A stretch of DNA of 33,555 nucleotides. It comes from Armatimonadota bacterium (lineage in GTDB: Bacteria; Sysuimicrobiota; Sysuimicrobiia; Sysuimicrobiales; Humicultoraceae). Shown one piece after another: positions 14,674 through 22,360 of this stretch. The first letter of the stretch is position 1, and each line of letters opens with the position of its first letter. Made by a program: the position numbers and the translations under genes. Under the pieces are notes generated by a model, which was given only the letters and a program-made list of their open reading frames with translations, was not told where the DNA came from and searched no databases. The DNA lies in NCBI GenBank assembly GCA_016198805.1, contig JACQHU010000019.1, positions 1-33,555 of the forward strand. Direction: 5' to 3'.

Positions 14674-15448
14674 TCACAGGGCCTTCGCCACCCCGTGGGC
14701 GGTCTGCGGCGGGATCATAGACGATCCGCATCAGGTACAGCCCGTGGGCCGGGGCCGGCGGGCCGGCCCGTTGAGTGTCACGGGACCCCAGGATGGCTGG
14801 AATGGCGTCGGGCGCCAGCGCCCCGCGGCCGATCTGAAGCAGCGTCCCCACCATGCGGCGCGCCATCTGCCTGAGGAACCGGTTGGCGGCCACGGTGAAG
14901 AGGATCAGGTCGCCTCGGCGCTCAATAGTCACGGCGGCCAGCGAGCAGATCGTGGAGGCCGTCGCGGTGCCACTCACGCGGAAGGCCGCGAAGTCGTGTC
15001 GGCCTTCCAGATGGGCTGCCGCGGCCCGCATCGCTTCCAGATCCAGCGGGCCAGGCACGTGGTGCGCGTAGCCGCGCAGCAGGGCCGACGGTCTGGGACG
15101 GGCCAGCACCGCGTAGCGGTAGATCCGCAGCCGCGCGTCGCGCCGGGCGTGGAACGTGGCCGCGGCCTCGCACACCTCGCGGACCACGATGTCGGGAGGC
15201 AGGAGCGCGTTGAGTCCGTCGCGGATCCGCTCGGCGGCGAGGCCACTCTCGGTCGTCAGATGAGCCACCTGGCCCAGCGCGTGGACCCCCGCATCGGTGC
15301 GGCCGGCGCCCACCACGCGGTGAGGCGTCTGCAACAGCCGGGCGGCCGCCTCCTCCAGCGCCGCCTGGATCGATGGGACGTCCGGCTGGCGCTGCCAGCC
15401 GGCGTAGCGCCCCCCATCGTACTCGATCACCAGTTGCAGCGTGCGCAT
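14666..15448 (-). CDS. truA: tRNA pseudouridine(38-40) synthase
   Basis: TruA converts uridines 38-40 of the anticodon stem-loop to pseudouridine. The 260-residue protein has the catalytic aspartate D52 in GAGRTDAGVHALGQV, the N-terminal EYDG-x-x-YAGWQRQP motif (about 9-22) and the F-L-R-Q-M-A-R-R-M-V-G-T-L motif near residue 190. It is the normal length. The ribosome binding site is weak. The gene follows ecfT by 27 nt, the order known from Bacillota, but rplM and rpsI, which often follow truA there, are replaced by the tRNA and murA region. Confidence 0.93.
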   Translation of the reverse strand: MRTLQLVIEYDGGRYAGWQRQPDVPSIQAALEEAAARLLQTPHRVVGAGRTDAGVHALGQVAHLTTESGLAAERIRDGLNALLPPDIVVREVCEAAATFHARRDARLRIYRYAVLARPRPSALLRGYAHHVPGPLDLEAMRAAAAHLEGRHDFAAFRVSGTATASTICSLAAVTIERRGDLILFTVAANRFLRQMARRMVGTLLQIGRGALAPDAIPAILGSRDTQRAGPPAPAHGLYLMRIVYDPAADRPRGGEGPVML

Positions 15449-15475
15449 GCCCGATTCCCGCCGCGCGGTTCGACG

Positions 15476-16285
15476 CTACCGCACCGACACCAGCAGCGCC
15501 GATGCCGCGACCACCAGCACCCCCGCCACCGCGTCGCCGAGTCCCCACCGGAGTTCTTTCATGCGGGTCCGGGGCGCGCTGCTGCTGTAACAGCGGGCTT
15601 CCATCGCCAGGGCCAGCTCCTCAGACCGCCGGATCGCGCTCAACAGCAGGGGCACCAGGACCGGGACCAGGGCCTGCGCGCGGCGGACGATGTTGCCCTG
15701 TCCGAACTCGGCGCCGCGCGCCGTCTGCGCCTTCATGATCCGCTCGGTCTCTTCGAGCAACGTGGGGATGAACCGCAGCGCGATGGTCATCATCATCGCG
15801 ATCTCGTGGCCGGGGAGGCCCACACGCCGCAGGGGCCGCAGCAGCCACTCGAGGCCATCCGCAAGTTCGACCGAGGAGGTGGTAAAGGTCAGCAGGGAGG
15901 TGATGGTGACCAGCAGGAGCAGGCGCGCCCCGACGAACAGGCCGGTGCGCAGCCCCTCCTCGGTGGCGACCAGAGGTCCTAGCACGAACAGCGTCCGCGC
16001 CTCGCTTCCGCCGCTGCCAAAGAAGGCGTTCAGCACGACGGTGAGCAGGAGCAAGAAGATGACCGGTCGCAATCCGCGCAGCGCGTACCCCAGGGGGATC
16101 TGCCCGAGCACCAGCAGCGCCAGCGAGGCGACAGCAAACAGGCCCAGCCCGGCCATCGCCCTCAACAGGAAGAGCACGACCGCCAGGGCCATGGTGGCCA
16201 GAATCTTCGTCCGCGGGTCGAGCCGGTGCAGCGGCGAATTTCGCGGCAAGTACTGTCCGACCGGCGCGTACTTAACGAGGTCCAC
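15476..16285 (-). CDS. ecfT: ECF transporter transmembrane protein EcfT
   Basis: The membrane scaffold of an energy-coupling factor transporter, 269 residues with several hydrophobic helices. The N terminus (YLPRNSPLHRLDPRTKI, about 12-28) is typical. The coupling helices that contact the ATPases lie in I-M-K-A-Q-T-A-R-G-A-E and in R-R-S-E-E-L-A-L-A-M-E-A-R-C-Y. The second motif usually ends in A-R-G, so Cys replaces Gly here. The GTG start overlaps the end of ecfA2 by 14 nt. No S component is encoded in the window, so the module probably serves several substrates (group II ECF). Confidence 0.9.
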   Translation of the reverse strand: MDLVKYAPVGQYLPRNSPLHRLDPRTKILATMALAVVLFLLRAMAGLGLFAVASLALLVLGQIPLGYALRGLRPVIFLLLLTVVLNAFFGSGGSEARTLFVLGPLVATEEGLRTGLFVGARLLLLVTITSLLTFTTSSVELADGLEWLLRPLRRVGLPGHEIAMMMTIALRFIPTLLEETERIMKAQTARGAEFGQGNIVRRAQALVPVLVPLLLSAIRRSEELALAMEARCYSSSAPRTRMKELRWGLGDAVAGVLVVAASALLVSVR

Positions 16286-17144
16286 GGTCCTGCCCTCGGA
16301 GCGCCGCGACGATCGCGGCGCGGGCGTCCTCCACGGTCAGCGCGTCGGCCACCCGAAGCCCGCGGCACTGCAGCAGCCGCACCAGCCGCGCGGCCTCCGG
16401 GAGCCCGAGGCCGATCCGGTGGAGATCTTCCTCGTGCGCAAACACCTCCCCCGGCGATCCCTCCAGGACGATCCGGCCCTCGTGCAGAACGATCACCCGC
16501 CGCGCAAGGCGGGCGACCTCTTCCATGCCGTGCGTGACGAGCACGATGGTCTGGCCCTGGCGGTGCAGGGCCTGGATCCGCGCCAGAAGTTCCTCCCGGC
16601 CGCGGGGATCAAGCCCGGCGGTCGGCTCGTCCAGAACCAGAACCCCGGGGCGCATCGCCAGGACGCCAGCCAGGGCGACCCGTCGCATCTCGCCGCCCGA
16701 CAACGAGAAGGGGGACCGGTCGCCAAATCCCGCGGGATCCAGGCCGACCTGCCGGAGCGCCTCGTCGACCCGCTGCGCGATCTCCTCTTCGGAGCATCCC
16801 AGGTTCTTGGGCCCGTAGGCGACGTCGCGCCGCACGGTCTCCTCGAAGAGCTGGTACTCGGCGAACTGAAAGGCCAGCCCGACCTGCCGGCGCGCACGCC
16901 GGCGGTCGGCGCGGGGGCCCCAGAGGTCCTGGCCCAGCACCCGAACCACCCCGGCGGTCGGGCGGAGCAGCCCGGCGCACAGCTGGATCAGCGTGGATTT
17001 GCCCGAGCCGGTGGGACCGATGAGCGCCAGCAACTCTCCCGGCTGCACCTCGAGCGACACGCCGCGCAGCGCGACAGCCGCCATGGGCGTGCCGCGCAGA
17101 TACGTGTAGTGCACCTGCTCGCAGGCGATGAGCGGATCAGGCAT
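16272..17144 (-). CDS. ecfA2: ECF transporter ATPase EcfA2
   Basis: One of the two ABC ATPases of the ECF module, 290 residues. Walker A is GPTGSGKST (43-51), the signature is L-S-G-G-E-M-R-R-V-A, and Walker B is V-L-V-L-D-E-P-T-A-G-L-D. The Q-loop region Q-F-A-E-Y-Q-L-F-E-E-T-V is characteristic of EcfA. The ATG at 17144 (GGAG six bases upstream) starts at the homologous position and overlaps the ecfA1 stop by eight bases. A longer GTG/ATG frame to 17183 adds non-conserved residues. It pairs with ecfA1 and ecfT in one operon. Confidence 0.92.
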   Translation of the reverse strand: MPDPLIACEQVHYTYLRGTPMAAVALRGVSLEVQPGELLALIGPTGSGKSTLIQLCAGLLRPTAGVVRVLGQDLWGPRADRRRARRQVGLAFQFAEYQLFEETVRRDVAYGPKNLGCSEEEIAQRVDEALRQVGLDPAGFGDRSPFSLSGGEMRRVALAGVLAMRPGVLVLDEPTAGLDPRGREELLARIQALHRQGQTIVLVTHGMEEVARLARRVIVLHEGRIVLEGSPGEVFAHEEDLHRIGLGLPEAARLVRLLQCRGLRVADALTVEDARAAIVAALRGQDRGPR

Positions 17145-18003
17145 GCGAGGCTCCGTCCCTCCCGGCCAGCGCGGCCAGAGCACTCACGAGCGCCTCGACG
17201 GTGAACAGCCCCGGCGGGAGCGGGACGCCGTCCTGCCGCAGCCAGTGCGCCAGGCGGGCCATCGGCGGCGCGTGGATCCGCGCAAGCGGCGACCGGCTCA
17301 ACTGATCGAACACCTGCCCGGTGGGGCCGTCCAGGACGATCCGGCCGGCGTCCAGCGCGACGATCCGCTCGGCGTCGGCCAGGTCCTCCAGCGTATGCGA
17401 GATGGCCACAATGGTCATCCCCTCGTCGCGATGAAGCGTGCGGACCGTCGCCAGCACCTCGGCCCGCCCCTCGGGGTCGAGCATCGTGGTGGCCTCGTCG
17501 AGGATCAGACATTCGGGATGCATGGCGAGAACGCCGGCGATGGCCACGCGCTGTTTCTGGCCGCCGGACAGCAGGTGCGGCGCATGCCGGCGGTAGGCGG
17601 TCATCCCCACGGTTGCCAGCGCCCGATCGACCCGCTCCCGGATCAGGGGGGACGGCAGCCCCAGGTTTTCCGGCCCGAAGGCCACGTCCTCATCCACGAC
17701 GGTCGCCACCAGCTGGTTGTCAGGATTCTGGAAGACCATCCCCACACGCCGGCGGATGGCAAGCGTGGCCGACCGGTCGCGGGTGTCCTGCCCGCCCACG
17801 ATCACGCGGCCGGACGCGGGCAGCAACAGCGCGTTGAAATGCTTGGCCAGCGTCGACTTGCCGGACCCATTCCCGCCGACGATCCCGACGTACTCGCCGC
17901 GGCCAATGGACAGCGACAGGCCGTCGAGGGCGACGACGGCCTGTGGCGTATGGGGGTGGTACGTATACCGGAGGTCGGTGACCTCGATGAAGGGTTGGCG
18001 CAC
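17137..18003 (-). CDS. ecfA1: ECF transporter ATPase EcfA1
   Basis: The second ABC ATPase of the ECF module, 288 residues. Walker A is GGNGSGKST (43-51), Q-loop F-Q-N-P-D-N-Q-L-V, signature L-S-G-G-Q-K-Q-R-V-A, and Walker B C-L-I-L-D-E-A-T-T-M-L-D. The switch histidine is in A-I-S-H-T-L-E-D. The start is GTG, ten bases after the rplQ stop, without a strong ribosome binding site, so its translation may be coupled to rplQ. The order rplQ-ecfA1-ecfA2-ecfT is that of Bacillota. Confidence 0.92.
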   Translation of the reverse strand: MRQPFIEVTDLRYTYHPHTPQAVVALDGLSLSIGRGEYVGIVGGNGSGKSTLAKHFNALLLPASGRVIVGGQDTRDRSATLAIRRRVGMVFQNPDNQLVATVVDEDVAFGPENLGLPSPLIRERVDRALATVGMTAYRRHAPHLLSGGQKQRVAIAGVLAMHPECLILDEATTMLDPEGRAEVLATVRTLHRDEGMTIVAISHTLEDLADAERIVALDAGRIVLDGPTGQVFDQLSRSPLARIHAPPMARLAHWLRQDGVPLPPGLFTVEALVSALAALAGRDGASHA

Positions 18004-18013
18004 CCCGTGGGGC

Positions 18014-18367
18014 CTACTTCACCAGCTCGACCAGCGCCATCTCCGCCCCGTCCCCGCGGCGCGTCCGGGTCTTGAGGATGCGGGTATACCCCCCGCGGCC
18101 GGGCCGATAGCGGGGGACGACGTCTGCGAACAGCCGCCGGAGCACCCGGGGGTCGGTCAGGAACCGGCGCACCTGGCGGCGGGCCTGCAGGTCTCCGCGC
18201 AGGGCGGTGGAGATGACACCGTCGGCGATCTTCTTGGTCTCCTTGGCCCTGGCATCGGTGGTCTCGATGCGATCATGCAGGATGAGCGCGCTGACCAGGT
18301 CCCGGAACAGCGCGCGGCGCTCACCCGTATCCCGGCCCAACTTGCGGCGCTTGGCCCCCAGTCCCAT
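18014..18367 (-). CDS. rplQ: 50S ribosomal protein L17
   Basis: L17, 117 residues, the normal size of the short bacterial form. The start MGLGAKRRKLGRDTGERRALFRDL and the later R-V-L-R-R-L-F-A-D-V block are diagnostic, and the chain ends in G-D-G-A-E-M-A-L-V-E-L. GGGAG lies nine bases before the ATG. It is the last ribosomal protein gene of the alpha part of the cluster and follows rpoA after 13 nt. Confidence 0.95.
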   Translation of the reverse strand: MGLGAKRRKLGRDTGERRALFRDLVSALILHDRIETTDARAKETKKIADGVISTALRGDLQARRQVRRFLTDPRVLRRLFADVVPRYRPGRGGYTRILKTRTRRGDGAEMALVELVK

Positions 18368-18380
18368 CGGTCTCGCTCCC

Positions 18381-19343
18381 TTAGGCCTGGTCCGGCTGCC
18401 GCAGACTCAGGCCGTGCGCGGTGAGCTTTTCCTTGACCTCATCCAGCGACTTCCGCCCAAAGTTTTTGACGGCCACGACCTCTTCTTCGGTCTTCTTGAT
18501 CAGGTCGCCGACGGTGTGGATGCCCGCGCGCTTGAGGCAGTTGTAGGGTCGCACGGAGAGGTCAAGTTCCTCGATCGGCATGGCCATGGCGCGGGCGCGG
18601 TCGGGATCCTCGGTGACGCCGAACGGCGCCCCGGCCCCCGCCTCGTCGGCGATGCCGGCGAACAGCCGGAAGTGGTCGATGAGCAGGCGTGAGGCCTCCT
18701 GCAGCGCCTCCTCCGGCCGGATCGACCCGTCGGTCCAGATCTCCAGCACCAGGCGATCCAGGTCGGTGGCGTGCCCCACCCGCGTGTCTTCAACAATGTA
18801 GCTCACCTTGCGGATCGGCGAGAAGATCGAGTCGATGGGAATGACGCCGATCACGTGCTCGCTGCGGCGATGACGCTCCGCCGGGACGTACCCTTTCCCT
18901 CGCTCGACCACGATCTCCATCGCCAGCCGGGCGTCCTTGCGGTCCAGCGTGGCGAGATGCAGGTTGGGGTTGATGATCTCGACCTCGGGATCCTCCTGGA
19001 TATCGGCCGCGGTCACGTCCTTCTTCCCCTTCATGTCCAGCCGCAGCAGCTTGGGCTTGTCGGTGTAGAGCCGCAGCGTCAGCTCCTTGAGGTTCAGGAC
19101 GATCTGCGTCACATCTTCCACCACGCCCGGAATGGTCGAAAACTCATGCAGGACGCCGTCGATCTTCACCGAGGTGACGGCCGCCCCCGAAATCGACGAG
19201 AGCAGCACCCGGCGCAGGGCATTCCCCAGCGTCACGCCGAAGCCGTGATCCAGCGGCTCAACGACGAACTTCCCGTAGGTGTCTGAGAGTTCCGCGTACT
19301 CGACCTTGGGGGTCGGGGTTTCCCACAACGTGCCAATACTCAT
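18381..19343 (-). CDS. rpoA: RNA polymerase subunit alpha
   Basis: The alpha subunit, 320 residues, which dimerises to nucleate RNA polymerase assembly. The N-terminal domain (about 1-235) holds the signature F-V-V-E-P-L-D-H-G-F-G-V-T-L-G-N-A-L-R-R-V-L-L-S-S. The C-terminal domain (about 250-315) holds V-R-P-Y-N-C-L-K-R-A-G-I-H-T-V-G-D-L and the helix-hairpin-helix N-F-G-R-K-S-L-D-E-V-K, which contacts UP elements and activators. A clear GGAGG precedes the ATG. It lies between rpsD and rplQ as in most bacteria. Confidence 0.96.
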   Translation of the reverse strand: MSIGTLWETPTPKVEYAELSDTYGKFVVEPLDHGFGVTLGNALRRVLLSSISGAAVTSVKIDGVLHEFSTIPGVVEDVTQIVLNLKELTLRLYTDKPKLLRLDMKGKKDVTAADIQEDPEVEIINPNLHLATLDRKDARLAMEIVVERGKGYVPAERHRRSEHVIGVIPIDSIFSPIRKVSYIVEDTRVGHATDLDRLVLEIWTDGSIRPEEALQEASRLLIDHFRLFAGIADEAGAGAPFGVTEDPDRARAMAMPIEELDLSVRPYNCLKRAGIHTVGDLIKKTEEEVVAVKNFGRKSLDEVKEKLTAHGLSLRQPDQA

Positions 19344-19384
19344 GATCGGCTGACCTCCTGCCTCATGACTCGCCGCACGTGCGA

Positions 19385-20008
19385 TTACCGCGAGTAGTAC
19401 TCGACGATCAACTGCTCCTGGATCGGCACGTCGATCTCCTCACGCGCCGGCAGCGCCAGCACGCGGGCCTCAAGACGGCCCGGGTCGAACTCGAGCCACG
19501 AGGGGGGCTTGCGCCCGGGCGTGGCCACGAGTTCCTTCATCCGCGGATGGACGTGCTGCGGATCGCTGACCCCCACCGTCTGCCCGGGCCGGACCTGGTA
19601 GGACGGGATCGTGACCCGCTTCCCGTCCACCGCGAGGTGGCCGTGAGCGACCAGCTGCCGGGCTTCCTTGCGCGAGGACGCCAGCCCCAGGCGGTAGACG
19701 ACGTTGTCCAGCCGCGTCTCCAGCAACTGCAGCAGGCGCGTCCCGGTGACGGCCTTGGTCCTGGCCGCCCGCTGGAAGTAGGTCTTGAACTGGGTCTCGT
19801 ACAGCCCGTAGATCCGTCGCAGCTTCTGCTTCTCCCGCAACCGCACGCCGAACTCGCTCAGCTTCCGGCGGGACACCCCGTGCATGCCCGGCGGCTGCGG
19901 CCGCTTATGCACCGGGCACTTCTCGGTGTAGCACTTCTCGCCTTTGAGGTAGAGCTTCATCCCCTCGCGCCGGCAGAGCCGACAAACCGAACCGGTGTAC
20001 CGCCCCAT
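19385..20008 (-). CDS. rpsD: 30S ribosomal protein S4 (zinc-binding form)
   Basis: S4, 207 residues, binds 16S rRNA early in 30S assembly and in several bacteria represses its own mRNA. The N terminus keeps the zinc form, C-R-L-C (9-12) and C-Y-T-E-K-C (about 26-31). The S4 RNA-binding domain is around residues 95-160 (L-L-E-T-R-L-D-N-V-V-Y-R-L-G-L-A and G-H-L-A-V-D-G). GGAGGAGG precedes the ATG. Unlike its neighbours it is preceded by a 69-nt gap with a strong hairpin, a possible site for autogenous control. Confidence 0.96.
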   Translation of the reverse strand: MGRYTGSVCRLCRREGMKLYLKGEKCYTEKCPVHKRPQPPGMHGVSRRKLSEFGVRLREKQKLRRIYGLYETQFKTYFQRAARTKAVTGTRLLQLLETRLDNVVYRLGLASSRKEARQLVAHGHLAVDGKRVTIPSYQVRPGQTVGVSDPQHVHPRMKELVATPGRKPPSWLEFDPGRLEARVLALPAREEIDVPIQEQLIVEYYSR

Positions 20009-20037
20009 GCGTGCCTCCTCCGCTCCGCGTCAGCCCA

Positions 20038-20068
20038 CCCCACAGATTCGCGTCGCGAATCTGCGGGG
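20038..20068 (-). promoter_or_regulatory. Strong intercistronic hairpin upstream of rpsD
   Basis: CAGATTCGCG (20043-20052) and CGCGAATCTG (20054-20063) are a perfect 10-bp inverted repeat. Outside them come an A/C position and then CCCC (20038-20041) opposite GGGG (20065-20068). In the minus-strand transcript the outer position is a G-U wobble, so the stem is continuous over up to 15 bp, less a few innermost pairs for the loop. It ends about 30 nt before the rpsD start and outside its ribosome binding site. No U run follows, so it is not an intrinsic terminator. It may be an S4-binding regulatory structure or an mRNA-processing/stability element. Confidence 0.6.
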
Positions 20069-20077
20069 ACCCCGGGC

Positions 20078-20467
20078 CTACACGCGCCGCCGCTTCGGCG
20101 GCCGGCAGCCGTTGTGCGGCACCGGCGTCACGTCTTTGATCAGGTTGACCTCGAGCCCGGCGGCCTGGAGCGACCGGATGGCCGCTTCACGGCCCGACCC
20201 CGGGCCACGGACCAGCACCTCGACCTGGCGCACGCCGTGCTCCATCGCCCTGCGCGCGGCGGTCTCGGCCGCCACGCTGGCCGCGAACGGGGTCCCCTTG
20301 CGCGACCCCTTGAAGCCCACGGTGCCAGCGCTCGCCCAGGCGACGACGTTGCCCTGGCCGTCGGTGATCGTGACCATGGTGTTGTTGAAGCTCGACCGGA
20401 TGTGGGCGACGCCCACCGGGATGTTCTTGCGCTCGCGCTTGCGCGCGCGACTGGGTTTGTTGGCCAT
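20078..20467 (-). CDS. rpsK: 30S ribosomal protein S11
   Basis: S11, 129 residues, on the platform of the small subunit. A-H-I-R-S-S-F-N-N-T-M-V-T-I-T-D near the N terminus, G-F-K-G-S-R-K-G-T-P-F-A-A and the C-terminal T-P-V-P-H-N-G-C-R-P-P-K-R-R-R-V are the family hallmarks. AAGGAG precedes the ATG, and the gene follows rpsM after 12 nt. Confidence 0.96.
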   Translation of the reverse strand: MANKPSRARKRERKNIPVGVAHIRSSFNNTMVTITDGQGNVVAWASAGTVGFKGSRKGTPFAASVAAETAARRAMEHGVRQVEVLVRGPGSGREAAIRSLQAAGLEVNLIKDVTPVPHNGCRPPKRRRV

Positions 20468-20479
20468 CTGCTGCTCCTT

Positions 20480-20905
20480 CTAGGATTTCGCGGCCGGCGC
20501 AGGCGCCGCAGGCCCGGCCGCCGACGGTCCGGCTGCCGCCTTCCGGCGCACGCCGACCGTCTTCTTCGGGCCCTTGCGCGTCCTGGCGTTGGTCCTGGTC
20601 CGCTGCCCCCGCACCGGGAGGCTCCGCTTGTGCCGGATACCCCGGTAGGAGCCGATCTCGACCAGGCGGCGGATGTCCATGGCGATGTCGCGCCGCAGGT
20701 CGCCCTCCACCTTGTAGTTCCGCTCGATGTACTCCCGCAGCCGCGTCACCTCGTCCTCGGCCAGCGCCCGCACCCGGGTGTCGGGACTCACGCCTGTGGC
20801 GCGGCAGATCGCCTTGGCCCGGCTGGGCCCGATCCCGAAAATGTACGGCAGGGCCGCTTCGATCCGTTTGTCCCGCGGCAGGTCCACTCCCGCAATGCGT
20901 GCCAT
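20480..20905 (-). CDS. rpsM: 30S ribosomal protein S13
   Basis: S13, 141 residues, contacts 5S/23S rRNA bridges and the P-site tRNA from the head of the 30S subunit. M-A-R-I-A-G-V-D-L-P-R-D-K-R, Y-I-F-G-I-G-P-S-R-A and R-G-I-R-H-K-R-S-L-P-V-R-G-Q-R-T are conserved. The usual end near K-K-T-V-G is extended by about 22 residues rich in Ala and Pro (positions about 120-141), making it longer than the common 120-125. AGGAGG precedes the ATG. Confidence 0.95.
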   Translation of the reverse strand: MARIAGVDLPRDKRIEAALPYIFGIGPSRAKAICRATGVSPDTRVRALAEDEVTRLREYIERNYKVEGDLRRDIAMDIRRLVEIGSYRGIRHKRSLPVRGQRTRTNARTRKGPKKTVGVRRKAAAGPSAAGPAAPAPAAKS

Positions 20906-20915
20906 AGGGTGCCTC

Positions 20916-21029
20916 CTAGCCCTGCTTCTGCTTGTGCTTCGGGTTCTCGCAGATCACGCGGACCCGCCGCCCGCGCTTCACGATCTTGCACTTCTCACAC
21001 ATGATGCGCACCGATGCTCTGACTTTCAT
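20916..21029 (-). CDS. rpmJ: 50S ribosomal protein L36 (zinc form)
   Basis: A 37-residue ORF on the minus strand, M-K-V-R-A-S-V-R-I-M-C-E-K-C at the start and I-C-E-N-P-K-H-K-Q-K-Q-G at the end. It has the complete C-x2-C...C-x4-H zinc ligand set of the C+ form of L36. AAGGGAG lies nine bases before the ATG. It sits between infA and rpsM, its usual place. Confidence 0.95.
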   Translation of the reverse strand: MKVRASVRIMCEKCKIVKRGRRVRVICENPKHKQKQG

Positions 21030-21055
21030 CGTCAGGACTCCCTTCGCGCCGCGCC

Positions 21056-21274
21056 CTACCGATACCGGTAGGTGATCCGACCGCGGGTCGGATCATACGG
21101 CGATAGCTCGACCTTCACGCGATCGCCCGGCAGGATCCGGATGAAGTGGATCCGCATCTTACCCGAAATGTGCGCGAGCACCTTGTGCCCGCTGGCCAGG
21201 GTGACCCGAAACATGGCGTTGGGCAACACCTCGGAAACGGTGCCTTCCACTTCGATCGCGTCCTGCTTGGTCAT
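21056..21274 (-). CDS. infA: Translation initiation factor IF-1
   Basis: IF-1, 72 residues, a single OB-fold that binds the A site of the 30S subunit during initiation. E-V-E-G-T-V-S-E-V-L-P-N-A-M-F-R-V, H-I-S-G-K-M-R and the G-D-R-V-K-V-E-L-S-P-Y-D-P-T-R-G-R-I-T-Y-R end are conserved. AGGAGG lies inside the end of the upstream KOW gene, and the ATG overlaps that gene's stop by four bases. Confidence 0.96.
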   Translation of the reverse strand: MTKQDAIEVEGTVSEVLPNAMFRVTLASGHKVLAHISGKMRIHFIRILPGDRVKVELSPYDPTRGRITYRYR

Positions 21275-21600
21275 TCGCCCTCCTGATGCGCGTCCAGGAC
21301 GTCGCGCAACTCCTCGTCGGTGGCGCGCCCCCCGTCACGCAAGCGCGCCGCCAGCGCCCCCGCGGGGCCGTGGACCTGCAGGTGCTTGACATTCTTCTTC
21401 TTGGGGCGGTCCGCCCCCCGGCGGCGACCGTCGGCCACCAGCACCATCTCACCGCCCGCGGTCCCGACCACCACGTAGCGATCTCCCGCGTCACGCCCGG
21501 CCCGCGACGTCACCACCATACCAACCAGCCCGTGCGCAGGGCGCCCTGCCGCGTCGTCCACAGTCGTCCACAAATGTTCAGTATATGGTCCCGGCGCCAT
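21271..21600 (-). CDS. KOW-domain RNA-binding protein (L14e-like)
   Basis: A 109-residue basic protein with a KOW motif, G-M-V-V-T-S-R-A-G-R-D-A-G-D-R-Y-V-V-V at about 27-45, then V-A-D-G-R-R-R and P-K-K-K-N-V-K-H-L-Q at about 67-76. It matches the small KOW protein encoded between map and infA in Bacillota (ybzG/rplGB position), probably a ribosome-associated RNA-binding protein of unknown role. The N-terminal about 25 residues look extra. The ATG at 21600 overlaps the map end by 23 bases and has a poor binding site, so a later GTG or ATG may be the true start. A tandem 10-nt repeat lies at 21553-21572. Confidence 0.75.
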   Translation of the reverse strand: MAPGPYTEHLWTTVDDAAGRPAHGLVGMVVTSRAGRDAGDRYVVVGTAGGEMVLVADGRRRGADRPKKKNVKHLQVHGPAGALAARLRDGGRATDEELRDVLDAHQEGE

Positions 21601-22360
21601 TGCGTCCAGTCAGGATCTCAGGACCGTCCGGCGTGATCGCCACCGTATGCTCGGCGTGCGCCGACAGCGAGCGATCGCGGGTCCGCACCGTCCAGCCATC
21701 CTCCTCGATGACTACGTCGGCACCCCCCATGTTCACCATGGGTTCGATGGCCAGGGTCATGCCCACGACCAGGGGGGAGCCGGTTCCGGGGCGGCCGACG
21801 TTGGGAACCTGCGGATCCTCGTGCAACTGCCGGCCGATGCCGTGCCCGGCGAAGTCGCGGACGGCCGAGAATCCGGCCGCCTCCACCACCGCCTGGATGG
21901 CCCAGCTTACGTCCCCCAGGCGGGCGCCGGGCCGCGCCTCAGCGATCCCCCGGGCCAGCGCCTCCTCGGCGACCTCCAGGAGGCGGCGGACCGGCGGCGA
22001 GACATCGCCGACCGGGACCGTCTTCGCCACGTCGGCGTGGAACCCGTCCAGCAGGACGCCCAGATCGATGGACACGATCTCCCCGGCCTGCAGGACCCGC
22101 GGACCCGGGATGCCGTGAACGACCTCCTCATCGACCGAGGTGCAGATGCTCTTGGGGAACCCCCGGTAGTTCTTGAACGACGGGATCCCCCTATGGCGGC
22201 GGATGAACTCCTCGGCGATCCGATCCAGCGCCGCCGTGGAGACCCCCGACCGCGCCGCCCGCGTCACCGCCTCAAGCGCCCGGGCCGCCAGCTGTCCGGC
22301 GCGACGCATCCGGTCCAGGTCTTCCGCGGTCTTCAGGACGATCATCTCTCCGAGCGTCAT
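21578..22360 (-). CDS. map: Type I methionine aminopeptidase
   Basis: Removes the initiator methionine from new proteins. At 260 residues it is a type Ia/Ib catalytic core without a zinc-finger extension. The metal ligands are D99 (S-I-D-L-G), D110 (H-A-D-V), H173 (G-H-G-I-G), E206 (I-E-P-M) and E237 (A-E-H-T-V), with H82 as the conserved substrate histidine. The ATG at 22360 overlaps the adk stop as ATGA; a GTG at 22366 would add two residues. It is in the usual secY-adk-map order. Confidence 0.95.
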   Translation of the reverse strand: MTLGEMIVLKTAEDLDRMRRAGQLAARALEAVTRAARSGVSTAALDRIAEEFIRRHRGIPSFKNYRGFPKSICTSVDEEVVHGIPGPRVLQAGEIVSIDLGVLLDGFHADVAKTVPVGDVSPPVRRLLEVAEEALARGIAEARPGARLGDVSWAIQAVVEAAGFSAVRDFAGHGIGRQLHEDPQVPNVGRPGTGSPLVVGMTLAIEPMVNMGGADVVIEEDGWTVRTRDRSLSAHAEHTVAITPDGPEILTGRNGAGTIY

